Assembly (NCBI GenBank): GCA_001897675.1 | Contig: MKUE01000120.1 | Coordinates: 1-56,053 of the forward strand | Length of the DNA stretch: 56,053 nucleotides | Source: Thiobacillus sp. 65-1059 | GTDB lineage: Bacteria > Pseudomonadota > Gammaproteobacteria > Burkholderiales > Thiobacillaceae | Direction of reading: 5' to 3' | Shown: positions 1-8,051 of the stretch, in pieces | Position numbering within the stretch: position 1 is the first letter of the stretch | Layout: the number at the start of each line of letters is the position of its first letter | The notes under the pieces: generated by a model | Seen by the model: the letters and a program-made list of their open reading frames with translations, nothing else | What the model was told of the DNA's origin: nothing | Database searches by the model: none | Program-made: the position numbers and the translations under genes

Positions 1-75
1 CCATTCCTTGCAGGCGATGGCGCAGGCATGGCAGCCCACGCACACGTCGAGGTCGATGACCAATCCAAGTCTCAT
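1..75 (-). CDS. soeB: SoeB-like iron-sulfur subunit of sulfite dehydrogenase (5' end only)
   Basis: Only the first 25 codons lie in the window; the gene runs off the left edge. The translation begins MRLGLVIDLDVCVGCHACA and contains a four-cysteine ferredoxin motif (C12-x2-C15-x2-C18-x3-C22) typical of the NrfC/DmsB-like [4Fe-4S] electron-transfer subunits. It starts 46 bases downstream of the soeA stop on the same strand, the order seen in soeABC operons. By family knowledge it would pass electrons from SoeA in the cytoplasm to the membrane anchor SoeC, which is not visible here. The exact family rests mostly on the neighbouring gene. Confidence 0.82.
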   Translation of the reverse strand, partial: MRLGLVIDLDVCVGCHACAIACKEW

Positions 76-121
76 GTTGTGCTCGCTTTATATTTACGGA
101 TGCTGCTTAGTTCTGCTGCTC

Positions 122-2998
122 TCAGTTCTTCTCATGGCTGCGGGCGTCGTAACGCAGCACGTCGGGGCGCTCGTAGCGCTCGTCGCCCGGCAGCGGCTTC
201 AGCGTGTCGAATTGCGGCCACGAGCCGGTCTCGCCCGGCGCGGCCTTCCATATCTTCACGCGCAGGTCGAACCATGCCGCCTGGCCGGTCACCGGGTCGG
301 AGTTGGTGACGCGCCGCTCGCCGGCTTTTTCCGGCAGCAATTCCGAGATCAGGTGGTTGAGCAGGAAGCCCTTGGTCGCCTCGGACGCGTTTTCCTTCAG
401 GCCCCAGGCGCCCTTCTGCTTGCCGATGGCATTCCAGGTCCAGATGGTGTTCTCCTGGGTGCCTTCCATGGTTTTCACCTGGCAACGGATCTTGCCGTTG
501 TGCGACTCGACCCAGATCCAGTCGAAGTCCTTGATGCCCATTTCCGCGGCCTTGCGCGCGTTCATGTACATGTAGTTCTGCGCCATGATCTGACGCAGCC
601 ACACGTTCTGCGAATCCCACGAGTGGTACATGAACATCGGGCGCTGGGTCAGCGCGAAGAAGGGATATTCGTCCTTGTCCACGCGCTGCTGTTCGAGCGG
701 CTCGTACCACATCGGCAGCGGGTCGAAGTACTTCACCAGGCGCTCGCGGTCGACCTGGTTGTTGGGCTGCGGACCGTCGTACAGGCCCTGCCCGGCGAGA
801 CGGAATTTCTGCAGCGGCTCGGAATAGAACTGCATGATGATGGGCTCGGCCTTGCCGACGAAGCCGACGTCCGCCGCCACGTCGAGGTAGTCCTTGTTGG
901 CGTAGCGCATGTACTTCTGGTTGTCGGGCCAATGGTGCGCGTAGAAGCTCTGGTTCTCGATGTACTTTTCCCACTGGTTGGGGTTGGGCTCGCCCTTCAG
1001 CGACTTGGTGCCGTCCTTGCCGCGCCAGCCGGCGAGGAAGCCGATGCCGGGCGAACGCTCGTAGTTGACGATGAAGTCCTTGTAGCCGCTGAACTTGGGG
1101 GTGCCGTCGGGTTTGGTGAAGGCCGGGAATTTCAGGCGCCCCGCCAGTTCGACCATGACTTCCTGCCACGGCCGCACGTCGCGGTCGGGCTTGACCAAGG
1201 GATGACGGATCGCGTCGGCTGCCGCGTCCGGCTCGGAAATCGGGCGGTCGAGCAGCGAGATCGAATCGTAGCGTTCGAGGTAAGTGGTGTCCGGCAGGAT
1301 CAGGTCGGCGAAGTTGGTCATTTCCGAATGGAAGGCGTCGATCACCACCAGGAACGGAATCTTGTATTCGCCCGGCTCTTCCGGATCCTTGGCGCGCAGC
1401 ATGTCCTGGATGTTGGCCGTGTTCATGGTCGAGTTCCACGCCATGTTGGCCATGAACAGGATCAGCGTGTCGAGCGCGTAGGGATCGTGGTTGGTGGCGT
1501 TGGTGATGACCATGTGCATCAGGCCGTGCGAAGCGATCGGCACTTCCCACGAATAGGCCTTGTCGATGCGCAGCGGGTTGCCGAATTCATCGATAACCAG
1601 GTCTTCCGGACGCGTCGGGAAGCCGAGCGGCGGACGCGACAGCGGGGTGTTCGGCGCGTTGATGACGTCGATGTTGTTTTCCGGCAGCTGGTGCGGCGGG
1701 ATCGGCTTCGGATACGGCGCGCGGGCGCGGAAGTTGCCCGGCGCATCGAGTGCGCCCAGCAGCATCTGGATCATGTGGATGGCGCGGCAGGAATGGAAGC
1801 CGTTGGAGTGCGCCGCGATGCCGCGCATCGCGTACATCGCCACCGGGCGACCGACCACCTTGTCGTGTTTACGGCCCCACACGTCGGTCCATTCGATCGG
1901 CAGCTCGACCGTTTCCTGGAACGCGACATGCGCCATCTCGAGCGCGATGCGCTCGATGGTTTCCGCCGGCAGGCCGCACTCCAGCGCGACGTTTTCCGGC
2001 GCGTAGCGCGCATCGAGATAGCGCTCGGCCATCAGCGACATCACGGTCTTGACGCGGCGACCGTCCGGCGCCACGTATTCGCCGAACAGCGCAGGGGCGA
2101 TGTCGCCGTCGAGGCCATTCCTGAACGCCTCCTTGTCGATATCCCAGATCAGCGGCTGGTCGTTCTCGTCGCGCAGGAACAGGCCGTCGCCCTTCTGGCC
2201 CGGAGCCTGCACCACCAGCCAGGAGGCGTTGGTGTAGCGCACCAGGAATTCGTAGTCGAACTTCTCGTGCTTCAAGAGCACATGCACCATCGACATCGCC
2301 AGCAGGCCGTCCATGCCGGGCTTGATCGGCAGCCATTCGTCGGCGATCGCCGAATAACCGGTGCGCACCGGGTTGACGGTGACGAACTTGCCGCCCTTGC
2401 GCTTGAGCTTTTCCAGGCCGATCTTGATCGGGTTGGACGAGTGGTCTTCCGCCACGCCCCACATCAGGAAGTACTTGGCGTAGTCCCAGTCGGGCGCGCC
2501 GAACTCCCAGAACGAGAAGCCGATCGAATAGAGACCGGCCGCCGCCATGTTGACCGAGCAGAAGCCGCCGTGCGCCGACCAGTTGGGGGTGCCGAACTGC
2601 TGCGCCCACAGGCCGGTCAGCGCCTGCATCTGGTCGCGCCCGGTGAAGTAGCCCAGCTTGGACGGATCGGTGGCGCGGATCTCTTCCAGGCGATTGGCCA
2701 GCACGTCGAGCGCCTGATCCCAGGAAATCGCCTCGTAAATTCCCTCGCCACGCTCGGTGCCCGGTTTGCGCATCAAGGGCTGCGTCAGCTTGGCGGTGGA
2801 ATACTGCTTCATGATCCCGGCCGAGCCCTTGGCGCACAGCACGCCCTGGTTGGTGGGGTGGTTGCGGTTGCCCTGGATGAAACGGACCTTGTTGTCCTCC
2901 AGCGTCACCTTGATGCCGCAGCGGCAGGCGCACATGTAGCAGGTGGTGTACTTGATTTCCTGCGCGTCGTGATTTTCGAGTTTTATCTTGGCGTTCAT
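122..2998 (-). CDS. soeA: Molybdopterin oxidoreductase, SoeA-like cytoplasmic sulfite dehydrogenase catalytic subunit
   Basis: A 958-residue molybdopterin-guanine-dinucleotide enzyme. The N-terminus has the [4Fe-4S] motif C20-x2-C23-x3-C27 with the fourth cysteine at C55 (VLCAKG), followed by the long molybdopterin and dinucleotide-binding domains. There is no Tat signal, which fits a cytoplasmic SoeA rather than an exported polysulfide or thiosulfate reductase. SoeABC oxidises sulfite to sulfate and feeds electrons to the quinone pool. The start at 2998 (MNAKIKLENH) was chosen over an in-frame start 37 codons upstream, because the upstream part looks unlike the family and would push the length past normal. 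It is followed by soeB. A PsrA/PhsA-type reductase is the alternative, less likely beside sox genes. Confidence 0.87.
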   Translation of the reverse strand: MNAKIKLENHDAQEIKYTTCYMCACRCGIKVTLEDNKVRFIQGNRNHPTNQGVLCAKGSAGIMKQYSTAKLTQPLMRKPGTERGEGIYEAISWDQALDVLANRLEEIRATDPSKLGYFTGRDQMQALTGLWAQQFGTPNWSAHGGFCSVNMAAAGLYSIGFSFWEFGAPDWDYAKYFLMWGVAEDHSSNPIKIGLEKLKRKGGKFVTVNPVRTGYSAIADEWLPIKPGMDGLLAMSMVHVLLKHEKFDYEFLVRYTNASWLVVQAPGQKGDGLFLRDENDQPLIWDIDKEAFRNGLDGDIAPALFGEYVAPDGRRVKTVMSLMAERYLDARYAPENVALECGLPAETIERIALEMAHVAFQETVELPIEWTDVWGRKHDKVVGRPVAMYAMRGIAAHSNGFHSCRAIHMIQMLLGALDAPGNFRARAPYPKPIPPHQLPENNIDVINAPNTPLSRPPLGFPTRPEDLVIDEFGNPLRIDKAYSWEVPIASHGLMHMVITNATNHDPYALDTLILFMANMAWNSTMNTANIQDMLRAKDPEEPGEYKIPFLVVIDAFHSEMTNFADLILPDTTYLERYDSISLLDRPISEPDAAADAIRHPLVKPDRDVRPWQEVMVELAGRLKFPAFTKPDGTPKFSGYKDFIVNYERSPGIGFLAGWRGKDGTKSLKGEPNPNQWEKYIENQSFYAHHWPDNQKYMRYANKDYLDVAADVGFVGKAEPIIMQFYSEPLQKFRLAGQGLYDGPQPNNQVDRERLVKYFDPLPMWYEPLEQQRVDKDEYPFFALTQRPMFMYHSWDSQNVWLRQIMAQNYMYMNARKAAEMGIKDFDWIWVESHNGKIRCQVKTMEGTQENTIWTWNAIGKQKGAWGLKENASEATKGFLLNHLISELLPEKAGERRVTNSDPVTGQAAWFDLRVKIWKAAPGETGSWPQFDTLKPLPGDERYERPDVLRYDARSHEKN

Positions 2999-3198
2999 GC
3001 GGTCTCTAAGTTCAAAATCGTCCCCACGGTTCCACGCTGGAACCGCGTCTTTTCCTGCCCGGATATACACACTAGGTGACTGCTGGAAGCAGCGCCAGCG
3101 CATCGGCACTGGATGCTGCGGGGACGGCTATATATTAAACATTCCGAATATGCCGTTATTTTGCACTTCAAGCCCCCGGCATGGCAAGCAAAAAGGCT

Positions 3199-3218
3199 GA
3201 TGGTCTTATAAGACCATC
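3199..3218. promoter_or_regulatory. Perfect 20-bp palindrome, candidate operator
   Basis: GATGGTCTTATAAGACCATC is a perfect palindrome in the 267-bp space between soeA and the tlpA-like gene. Its TGGTC/GACCA arms around an AT centre resemble operators of FadR-type GntR regulators, but no regulator gene is present here. Read on the minus strand it has a CTTTTT run four bases further on, so a weak terminator for the tlpA operon is the alternative. It lies about 200 bases upstream of the soeA start. Confidence 0.4.
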
Positions 3219-3265
3219 TGATGAAAAACCCTTATTTATTACGGACTTAAGCATCCTGATTTCGC

Positions 3266-3784
3266 TTATCTCGCGCGCGCCGGCAACTCTGCCAACAGCG
3301 ACTCGATCACCCGCAGCGCCTCGCCCTCGTCCCATTCGGTCGGGCCGGTCAGGACATAACGTATGCGGCCCTCGGCATCCAGCAGGAATGTGGTGGGCAG
3401 CGCAAACACCTTCCAGCGCCGGGTGTTGCTGCCATCGGGATCGAGCAGAATCGGGAAGCCCAGTTTCATTCTGGACAAATAGGCCTTCACTTCTTCGGGC
3501 GTCTCGGCGCTGTCCAGCGCGACGATCGTCAGCGGCCGCCCGGCCATTTTCACCCGCAGCCGCTCCATTGACGGCATTTCGCGCAGACAGGGCGGGCACC
3601 ACGACGCCCAGAAATTGAGCAGTACCACCTTGCCGCGATAGTCGGCCAGCGTTCTCGGCGCCCCGCTCAGGTCACGCGCCTTCAGTTCCGGCGCCGGCTG
3701 GCTGGCGCGCGCCTCGAATCCGGCAGCTTGCGCGCCGGCAACCAGCAGCAGACTCATCGCGCACGTCATCAGCAATCGTTTCAT
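3266..3784 (-). CDS. TlpA/ResA-like periplasmic thioredoxin
   Basis: A 172-residue exported thioredoxin-fold protein. A signal peptide covers about residues 1-21 (MKRLLMTC...AGAQA-A). The active site is W62-C63-P-P-C66, and a cis-proline segment (FALPTTF) lies near residue 130. TlpA/ResA proteins reduce disulfides in the periplasm, for example in apocytochromes c or copper-binding proteins, so a role in maturing the many c-type cytochromes encoded nearby is plausible but inferred. The ATG at 3784 overlaps the stop of the upstream gene by four bases (ATGA), so the two are translationally coupled; a GTG two codons earlier is possible. Confidence 0.83.
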   Translation of the reverse strand: MKRLLMTCAMSLLLVAGAQAAGFEARASQPAPELKARDLSGAPRTLADYRGKVVLLNFWASWCPPCLREMPSMERLRVKMAGRPLTIVALDSAETPEEVKAYLSRMKLGFPILLDPDGSNTRRWKVFALPTTFLLDAEGRIRYVLTGPTEWDEGEALRVIESLLAELPARAR

Positions 3785-4482
3785 TTGCACCCCCAGGCAT
3801 TCAATTCACGCAGCAGCATGGCGTCCATGCGGCGGCTCTCGGCCACTTCGAATTCAGTCGGCGTTTCGCGCGCCCAGTAGCCTTCGCGCAGGCTTTCCAG
3901 AACGGCCGCGCTGACCGTCGCGCCGTGCAGCGCCAGATGATCCAGCAGTCCCGGCAACCAGGGGGTCGCAGCGGAACGGCGCGGCTGCAGCACGCGCACC
4001 TGCAAACCGGCCAAGGTTCCCAGATCGAGATAATCCGGCGCGGCCAGCGGCTCCGCCGTCATGTAGAGATTCGGATACAGCAGCACCACGCAGAGTCGCT
4101 GCCGCTCGACCGGCTCAAGCGAGGCCGCGGCACGCAGCAACGGAACCGCAGCGCGCGCCACGGCAACGGCCGCCACCCGCTTGCCGCTGGCCTGTGCGGC
4201 GCGCAGCCAGTCGGCCATATCGCGCACCGGCACGTCGTCCATGCTGCTCGGCAACTGCGGCAGGAAATAGGCGCTGGTGGGGTCGAGCGACCAGGCCTCC
4301 ACGCCCTGCGCGGCCAGTTGCTTCGCGGCCAGCAGCTCGGGCTCGGCGCGCCCGCGCTCGGACGCCACCCACAGCAGCAACTGCGTTCCCGTGGCCGGGA
4401 ACCTCAGGTGGTCCGGCATATCCGCCCGCGCAGCGGACGAGCATGCCCACACCCCCAACAGCAGGAATCCGAAAAAGCGCAT
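3781..4482 (-). CDS. Exported protein of unknown function, alpha/beta-hydrolase-like
   Basis: A 233-residue protein that I cannot assign to a named family. It starts with a hydrophobic signal (MRFFGFLLLGVWACSSAARA) and so is probably periplasmic. The body alternates beta-like stretches and helices (QLLLWVASERG, RVAAVAVARAAVPLL, CVVLLYPNLY) in a way that resembles a small alpha/beta hydrolase, but the nucleophile-elbow position reads VAVARAAV with no serine, so it may be inactive. The start at 4482 opens the signal peptide; longer in-frame starts run toward moaC and are not supported. Its stop overlaps the start of the tlpA-like gene, so the pair probably acts together. Confidence 0.68.
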   Translation of the reverse strand: MRFFGFLLLGVWACSSAARADMPDHLRFPATGTQLLLWVASERGRAEPELLAAKQLAAQGVEAWSLDPTSAYFLPQLPSSMDDVPVRDMADWLRAAQASGKRVAAVAVARAAVPLLRAAASLEPVERQRLCVVLLYPNLYMTAEPLAAPDYLDLGTLAGLQVRVLQPRRSAATPWLPGLLDHLALHGATVSAAVLESLREGYWARETPTEFEVAESRRMDAMLLRELNAWGCK

Positions 4483-4544
4483 GTGACGGTTCGATTTCTC
4501 CACCCCGACATCATGCCGCGGTGCGAGGCGGGCGCAAGATGACG

Positions 4545-5042
4545 TTATGACCAGACGCCCGCCGAAGGGGACGAACGCCAATGGCCGGAACGTCCGCCCT
4601 GCTTTTCCAGCAGCCTGATGTCCGACATCGCCATGCCGCGATCCACCGCCTTGCACATGTCGTAGATGGTCAACAGCGCGACGCTGACGCCGGTCAGCGC
4701 CTCCATTTCCACCCCGGTCTTGCCGACGGTTTCCGCGGTCACCGTGCAGGCGACCCATGATTCCGCCTGGTCGTGGCTGAATTCCACGCTCACCCGGGTC
4801 AGTGCGATCGGATGGCACAGCGGGATCAGCTCGGCAGTGCGCTTGGTCGCCTGGATCGCCGCGATGCGCGCAATGCCGAGCACGTCGCCCTTGGCCGCCT
4901 GGCCGTCCAGAATACGCGCCAGGGTATCGGGTAACATGTGGATCCGGCCGCCCGCCACGGCGACGCGCCGCGTGTCGTCCTTGCCCGCCACGTCAACCAT
5001 GACGGCGCGGCCGCGTTCATCAAAATGGGTGAATTCGCTCAT
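4545..5042 (-). CDS. moaC: Cyclic pyranopterin monophosphate synthase MoaC
   Basis: A 165-residue protein of usual MoaC length. It carries the family's hallmark segments: AVMVDV near the N-terminus, LIPLCHPI in the middle, and [21 protein letters not shown] in the C-terminal half. MoaC converts the MoaA product into cyclic pyranopterin monophosphate, the first stable intermediate of molybdenum cofactor. This fits its position beside the molybdoenzyme genes soeAB. The start at 5042 (MSEFTHFD) leaves out 16 upstream codons with no family similarity. The gene lies 62 bases upstream of the unknown exported protein and is divergent from bepA. Confidence 0.95.
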   Translation of the reverse strand: MSEFTHFDERGRAVMVDVAGKDDTRRVAVAGGRIHMLPDTLARILDGQAAKGDVLGIARIAAIQATKRTAELIPLCHPIALTRVSVEFSHDQAESWVACTVTAETVGKTGVEMEALTGVSVALLTIYDMCKAVDRGMAMSDIRLLEKQGGRSGHWRSSPSAGVWS

Positions 5043-5118
5043 AACACAGGAACCTTGTTGACAATCCGCGCATCGTAAACGAAATGCCATTCCCAGCTCT
5101 CATCCTTCTTGCCTGCTG

Positions 5119-6537
5119 ATGCTGCGCACCCTGCTCGCGATCGCCCTGGCCGTCCAGCCGGCCATTGCCGCCGACCTGCCCGATCTGGGCGAAGTGTCGC
5201 GGCAGTATTTTTCCGACCAGGAAGAGCAGACGCTGGGACGCGCCATCATGCGCGACGTCTACGCCGACCCGCGCTATCTCGACGACCCTGAGATCGAAAG
5301 CTATCTCAACCAGCTTGGCTACAAGCTGGTCTCCGTCAGCACCCGTAACCAACGCGAATTCACTTTCTTCGTCGTCAACGACCCCTCCATCAACGCCTTT
5401 GCCATGCCTGGCGGCAACATCGGCGTGCATACGGGCCTGCTGCTCGCCGCGCAAAGCGAATCCGAACTGGCGGGCGTGGTTGCGCACGAAATCGCCCACG
5501 TCACCCAGGACCATATCGCACGCATGGTCGCCTCGCAAAGCCAGAGCTACTGGCCGACCATGGCCGCGCTGGCGCTGGCGCTGCTGGCGTCGCGCTCCAA
5601 TCCCAACGTGGCGGGCGCGGCCATCGCCACCACCCAGGCCTATTCCATCCAGAATCAGCTCAACTACAGCCGCGATTACGAACGCGAGGCGGACCGCCTG
5701 GGTTACGACATGCTGAACCGCAGCGGCTACGACGTGCGCGGCATGAGCGGTTTTTTCAGCCGCCTGCAGCGCGCCAACCGGTTTTACGACACCAGCGCCC
5801 CGGCCTATCTGCGCACCCATCCGCTCACCACCGACCGCATCGCCGACATGGAATCGCGCAGCGAAACCGCGCCCTACCAGCAGGTTGAGGACAGCCTCGA
5901 TTTCCAGCTGGTGCGCGCCCGCCTGCGTGCGCAGGAAGACAGCGCACAGGATGCCGTGCTGGCTGCGCGCAAGGCGCTCGACGAAAAACGCTACAACAGC
6001 GAAACCGCCGCCCGTTATGGCCTGGTTACCGCGCTGATCCGCGCGCGGCAATTCAAGGAGGCCGAGACCGAAGCGCAGAAGCTGCCGTCCGGCAAAACCG
6101 GCAGCCCGATGATCCAGTTATTGATTGCCCGCACCGCGCTGGCCGCAGGCAACCAGGCGCTTGCCTTGCAGCGCTACCAGGCCGGCAGCCAGGCCTACCC
6201 CGGCTATCGCCCCTTGCAGTACGGCCACATCGGCGCACTGCTGGCGGCAGGCCGCAGCAGCGATGCGCAGGCCCAGGTCGACAGGCAACTGGCGCTGTAT
6301 CCACTCGACCGCCGCCTGTGGCGGCTGGCCGCCCAGGCCCACGCCCAGCAGGGGCACCGCCTGCTCAGTCATCGCGCGCAGGCCGAAGCGGCGGCATTGA
6401 GCGGCAACCTGGTCGCCGCCATCGAGCAGATCGCCCTCGGCCTCAAGGCTGGCGACGGCAGTTTCCACGAAATGTCGGCGGCCGAGGCGCGGCGGCGCGA
6501 ATGGCAGGAGATCGAAAAATCACAGCGAAAAAACTAG
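5119..6537 (+). CDS. bepA: M48-family periplasmic metalloprotease, BepA-like, with TPR domain
   Basis: A 472-residue protein with a short signal peptide (cut near residue 18, AIAA-D). The zinc-protease motif is HEIAH at residues 123-127, and a READ segment further on supplies the third ligand. The second half is helical repeat sequence typical of the TPR domain of BepA/YfgC. BepA proteins degrade or assist misassembled outer-membrane proteins such as LptD. The ATG at 5119 is preceded by an in-frame stop just upstream, which fixes the start. Divergent from moaC with a 76-base spacer. Confidence 0.9.
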   Translation: MLRTLLAIALAVQPAIAADLPDLGEVSRQYFSDQEEQTLGRAIMRDVYADPRYLDDPEIESYLNQLGYKLVSVSTRNQREFTFFVVNDPSINAFAMPGGNIGVHTGLLLAAQSESELAGVVAHEIAHVTQDHIARMVASQSQSYWPTMAALALALLASRSNPNVAGAAIATTQAYSIQNQLNYSRDYEREADRLGYDMLNRSGYDVRGMSGFFSRLQRANRFYDTSAPAYLRTHPLTTDRIADMESRSETAPYQQVEDSLDFQLVRARLRAQEDSAQDAVLAARKALDEKRYNSETAARYGLVTALIRARQFKEAETEAQKLPSGKTGSPMIQLLIARTALAAGNQALALQRYQAGSQAYPGYRPLQYGHIGALLAAGRSSDAQAQVDRQLALYPLDRRLWRLAAQAHAQQGHRLLSHRAQAEAAALSGNLVAAIEQIALGLKAGDGSFHEMSAAEARRREWQEIEKSQRKN

Positions 6538-6728
6538 CGGCGCGCGCGCAGCTCCGCACCGGGCGGGGCTGGTAGGAAATTACCCTGCGATTTGCACGTA
6601 AAGATTCATGTCCGGCCTTGCATGCCAAAAACAAATTCCACTATGCTTGGTTCCATCCATAACTGGATAGCGTTCACTGCAGGGCATCCCCAAGCGGCAA
6701 GCGCTTTCATAACCATGTCAATAAACTT

Positions 6729-6734
6729 AGGAGG
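6729..6734 (+). promoter_or_regulatory. Ribosome-binding site that fixes the soxX start
   Basis: AGGAGG here is a full Shine-Dalgarno sequence. It abuts an ATG at 6735, which is too close to be used, and lies six bases before the ATG at 6741, the normal distance. It therefore selects the second ATG as the soxX start. Confidence 0.75.
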
Positions 6735-6740
6735 ATGACT

Positions 6741-7106
6741 ATGCGTAAGTTGCATCAAATAGCAACGGCCTGCGCGATCAGCGCCATCATGTTGTCGGGT
6801 ACGGTGCTGGCACAGGCGACCGCCCCCAAGGAGGAAACCGGCAAGGACATCGCGTTCAACCGTGCCAAGGGCAACTGCCTGGCCTGCCACGGCATGCCGA
6901 CCGTGCCCGATGCGGAATCCACCGGAATGTATGGCCCGCCCCTGATCGCCATGAGCGCACGCTATCCCGACAAAGCCAAGCTGCGTGCCCAGATCTGGGA
7001 TGCGACCGTCGCCAATCCCTCCACCACCATGATTCCGTTCGGCAAGCACGGCGTGCTGACGGAAGCCGAAATCGATAAAGTGACCGATTTCGTTTACGGT
7101 CTGTAA
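6741..7106 (+). CDS. soxX: Sulfur-oxidation c-type cytochrome SoxX
   Basis: A 121-residue monohaem cytochrome c with a signal peptide (about residues 1-25, ending VLAQA). The haem motif is CLACH at 46-50, and the likely distal methionine is M97 in STTMIPFG. SoxX pairs with SoxA to form SoxAX, which oxidatively joins thiosulfate to the SoxY carrier cysteine in the periplasm. It heads soxXYZA. Upstream at 6655-6668 the ATCCA/TGGAT arms form a small dyad, and weak -35/-10-like boxes (TTGCAT 6618, TATGCT 6642) sit before it; neither is strong enough to list separately. Confidence 0.95.
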   Translation: MRKLHQIATACAISAIMLSGTVLAQATAPKEETGKDIAFNRAKGNCLACHGMPTVPDAESTGMYGPPLIAMSARYPDKAKLRAQIWDATVANPSTTMIPFGKHGVLTEAEIDKVTDFVYGL

Positions 7107-7141
7107 CTACCCGCAGATTTTTCAACAAGGAGATATGCAAA

Positions 7142-7609
7142 ATGAATGCACTTCGTAGAAACGTACTGAAAGGCGCCGCAGGCGCAGGCACCGTGGCCAT
7201 CGCCGTGGCCGCCGGCCTGCTGAAGCCCACCCAGGCGATGGCTGCCTGGAACAAGGCCGCCTTCGAGGCCAAGAACGTCGGCGACGCGATGAAGGGTCTC
7301 GGCGTTGCCGGCCCGGCCGACAGCAAAGAGATCGCCATCAAGGCGCCGGACATCGCCGAGAACGGTTCGGTTGTGCCGGTGGAAGTCACCAGCAGCATCG
7401 CCGGCACGACCAGCATCGCCATCCTCGCCGAAAAGAACGGCACCCCCCTGGTCGGCACCTACAACCTGTCGGGCGGCGCCGAGGGCTACATTTCCACCCG
7501 CATCAAGATGGGCCAGACTTCGCTGGTTCGCGCGGTGGTCAACGCCGGCGGCAAGTCCTACACCGCGGCCAAGGAAGTCAAGGTCACCATCGGCGGCTGC
7601 GGCGGTTGA
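7142..7609 (+). CDS. soxY: Thiosulfate-oxidation carrier protein SoxY
   Basis: A 155-residue protein ending in the diagnostic GGCGG tail. C153 is the swinging-arm cysteine that carries the sulfur intermediates through the Sox cycle. The N-terminus has a twin-arginine signal (RRNVLKGAAGAG) followed by a hydrophobic stretch ending near AMA-A, consistent with export of a folded SoxYZ complex. An AAGGAGA ribosome-binding site precedes the start. It sits 35 bases after soxX and 59 bases before soxZ. Confidence 0.96.
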   Translation: MNALRRNVLKGAAGAGTVAIAVAAGLLKPTQAMAAWNKAAFEAKNVGDAMKGLGVAGPADSKEIAIKAPDIAENGSVVPVEVTSSIAGTTSIAILAEKNGTPLVGTYNLSGGAEGYISTRIKMGQTSLVRAVVNAGGKSYTAAKEVKVTIGGCGG

Positions 7610-7668
7610 CCCCCGGCCTGGCCAGACATCATTCGTTGAACTGAATTCTTTTTAGAAAGGAAAGCCAA

Positions 7669-7983
7669 ATGGCTGAACCCATGCGTATCCGTGCCACCAT
7701 GGCAGGCGACGTCGCCGACGTCAAAGTGTTGATGAACCACCCGATGGAAACCGGCCTGCGCAAAGACGCCAAAACCGGCCAGCTGGTGCCCGCCCACTTC
7801 ATTCAGGACGTGACGGCCACCATCAACGGCGCCACAGTGCTGAACGCCGACTTCGGCACCGGCATCTCCAAGAACCCCTACCTGGGCTTCAAGGTCAAGG
7901 GGCCCAAGAAAGGCGACAAGGTCGTCGTCAACTGGGTCGACAACAAAGGCGACAAGAACTCCGCCGAAGCCACCATCGGCTAA
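7669..7983 (+). CDS. soxZ: Thiosulfate-oxidation partner protein SoxZ
   Basis: A 104-residue immunoglobulin-like protein without a signal peptide. It matches SoxZ in length and in segments such as MRIRATMAGDVADVK, LMNHPMETG and a C-terminal DNKG. SoxZ binds SoxY and is co-exported with it on the SoxY Tat signal. AAAGGAAAG lies just before the ATG. A strong hairpin follows 14 bases after the stop. Confidence 0.96.
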   Translation: MAEPMRIRATMAGDVADVKVLMNHPMETGLRKDAKTGQLVPAHFIQDVTATINGATVLNADFGTGISKNPYLGFKVKGPKKGDKVVVNWVDNKGDKNSAEATIG

Positions 7984-7996
7984 ATCAGGCAACACC

Positions 7997-8025
7997 CGAG
8001 CGGGGCAGCATGCCCCGCTCGCGTT
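7997..8025 (+). terminator. Hairpin with short T run between soxZ and soxA
   Basis: CGAGCGGGGCA (7997-8007) pairs perfectly with TGCCCCGCTCG (8011-8021) around a three-base loop, and CGTTTT follows. This looks like a weak intrinsic terminator or an mRNA-stabilising hairpin inside the operon. It could lower soxA expression relative to the SoxYZ carrier, or protect the soxXYZ message. Confidence 0.6.
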
Positions 8026-8051
8026 TTATCATCAGGTTTGAGGAGGACGGC

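Noticed and set aside
8-3079. A 1023-codon open frame opposite soeA
   Set aside because: It mirrors soeA codons in high-GC DNA, has no ribosome-binding site or family features, and soeA is a clear molybdoenzyme.
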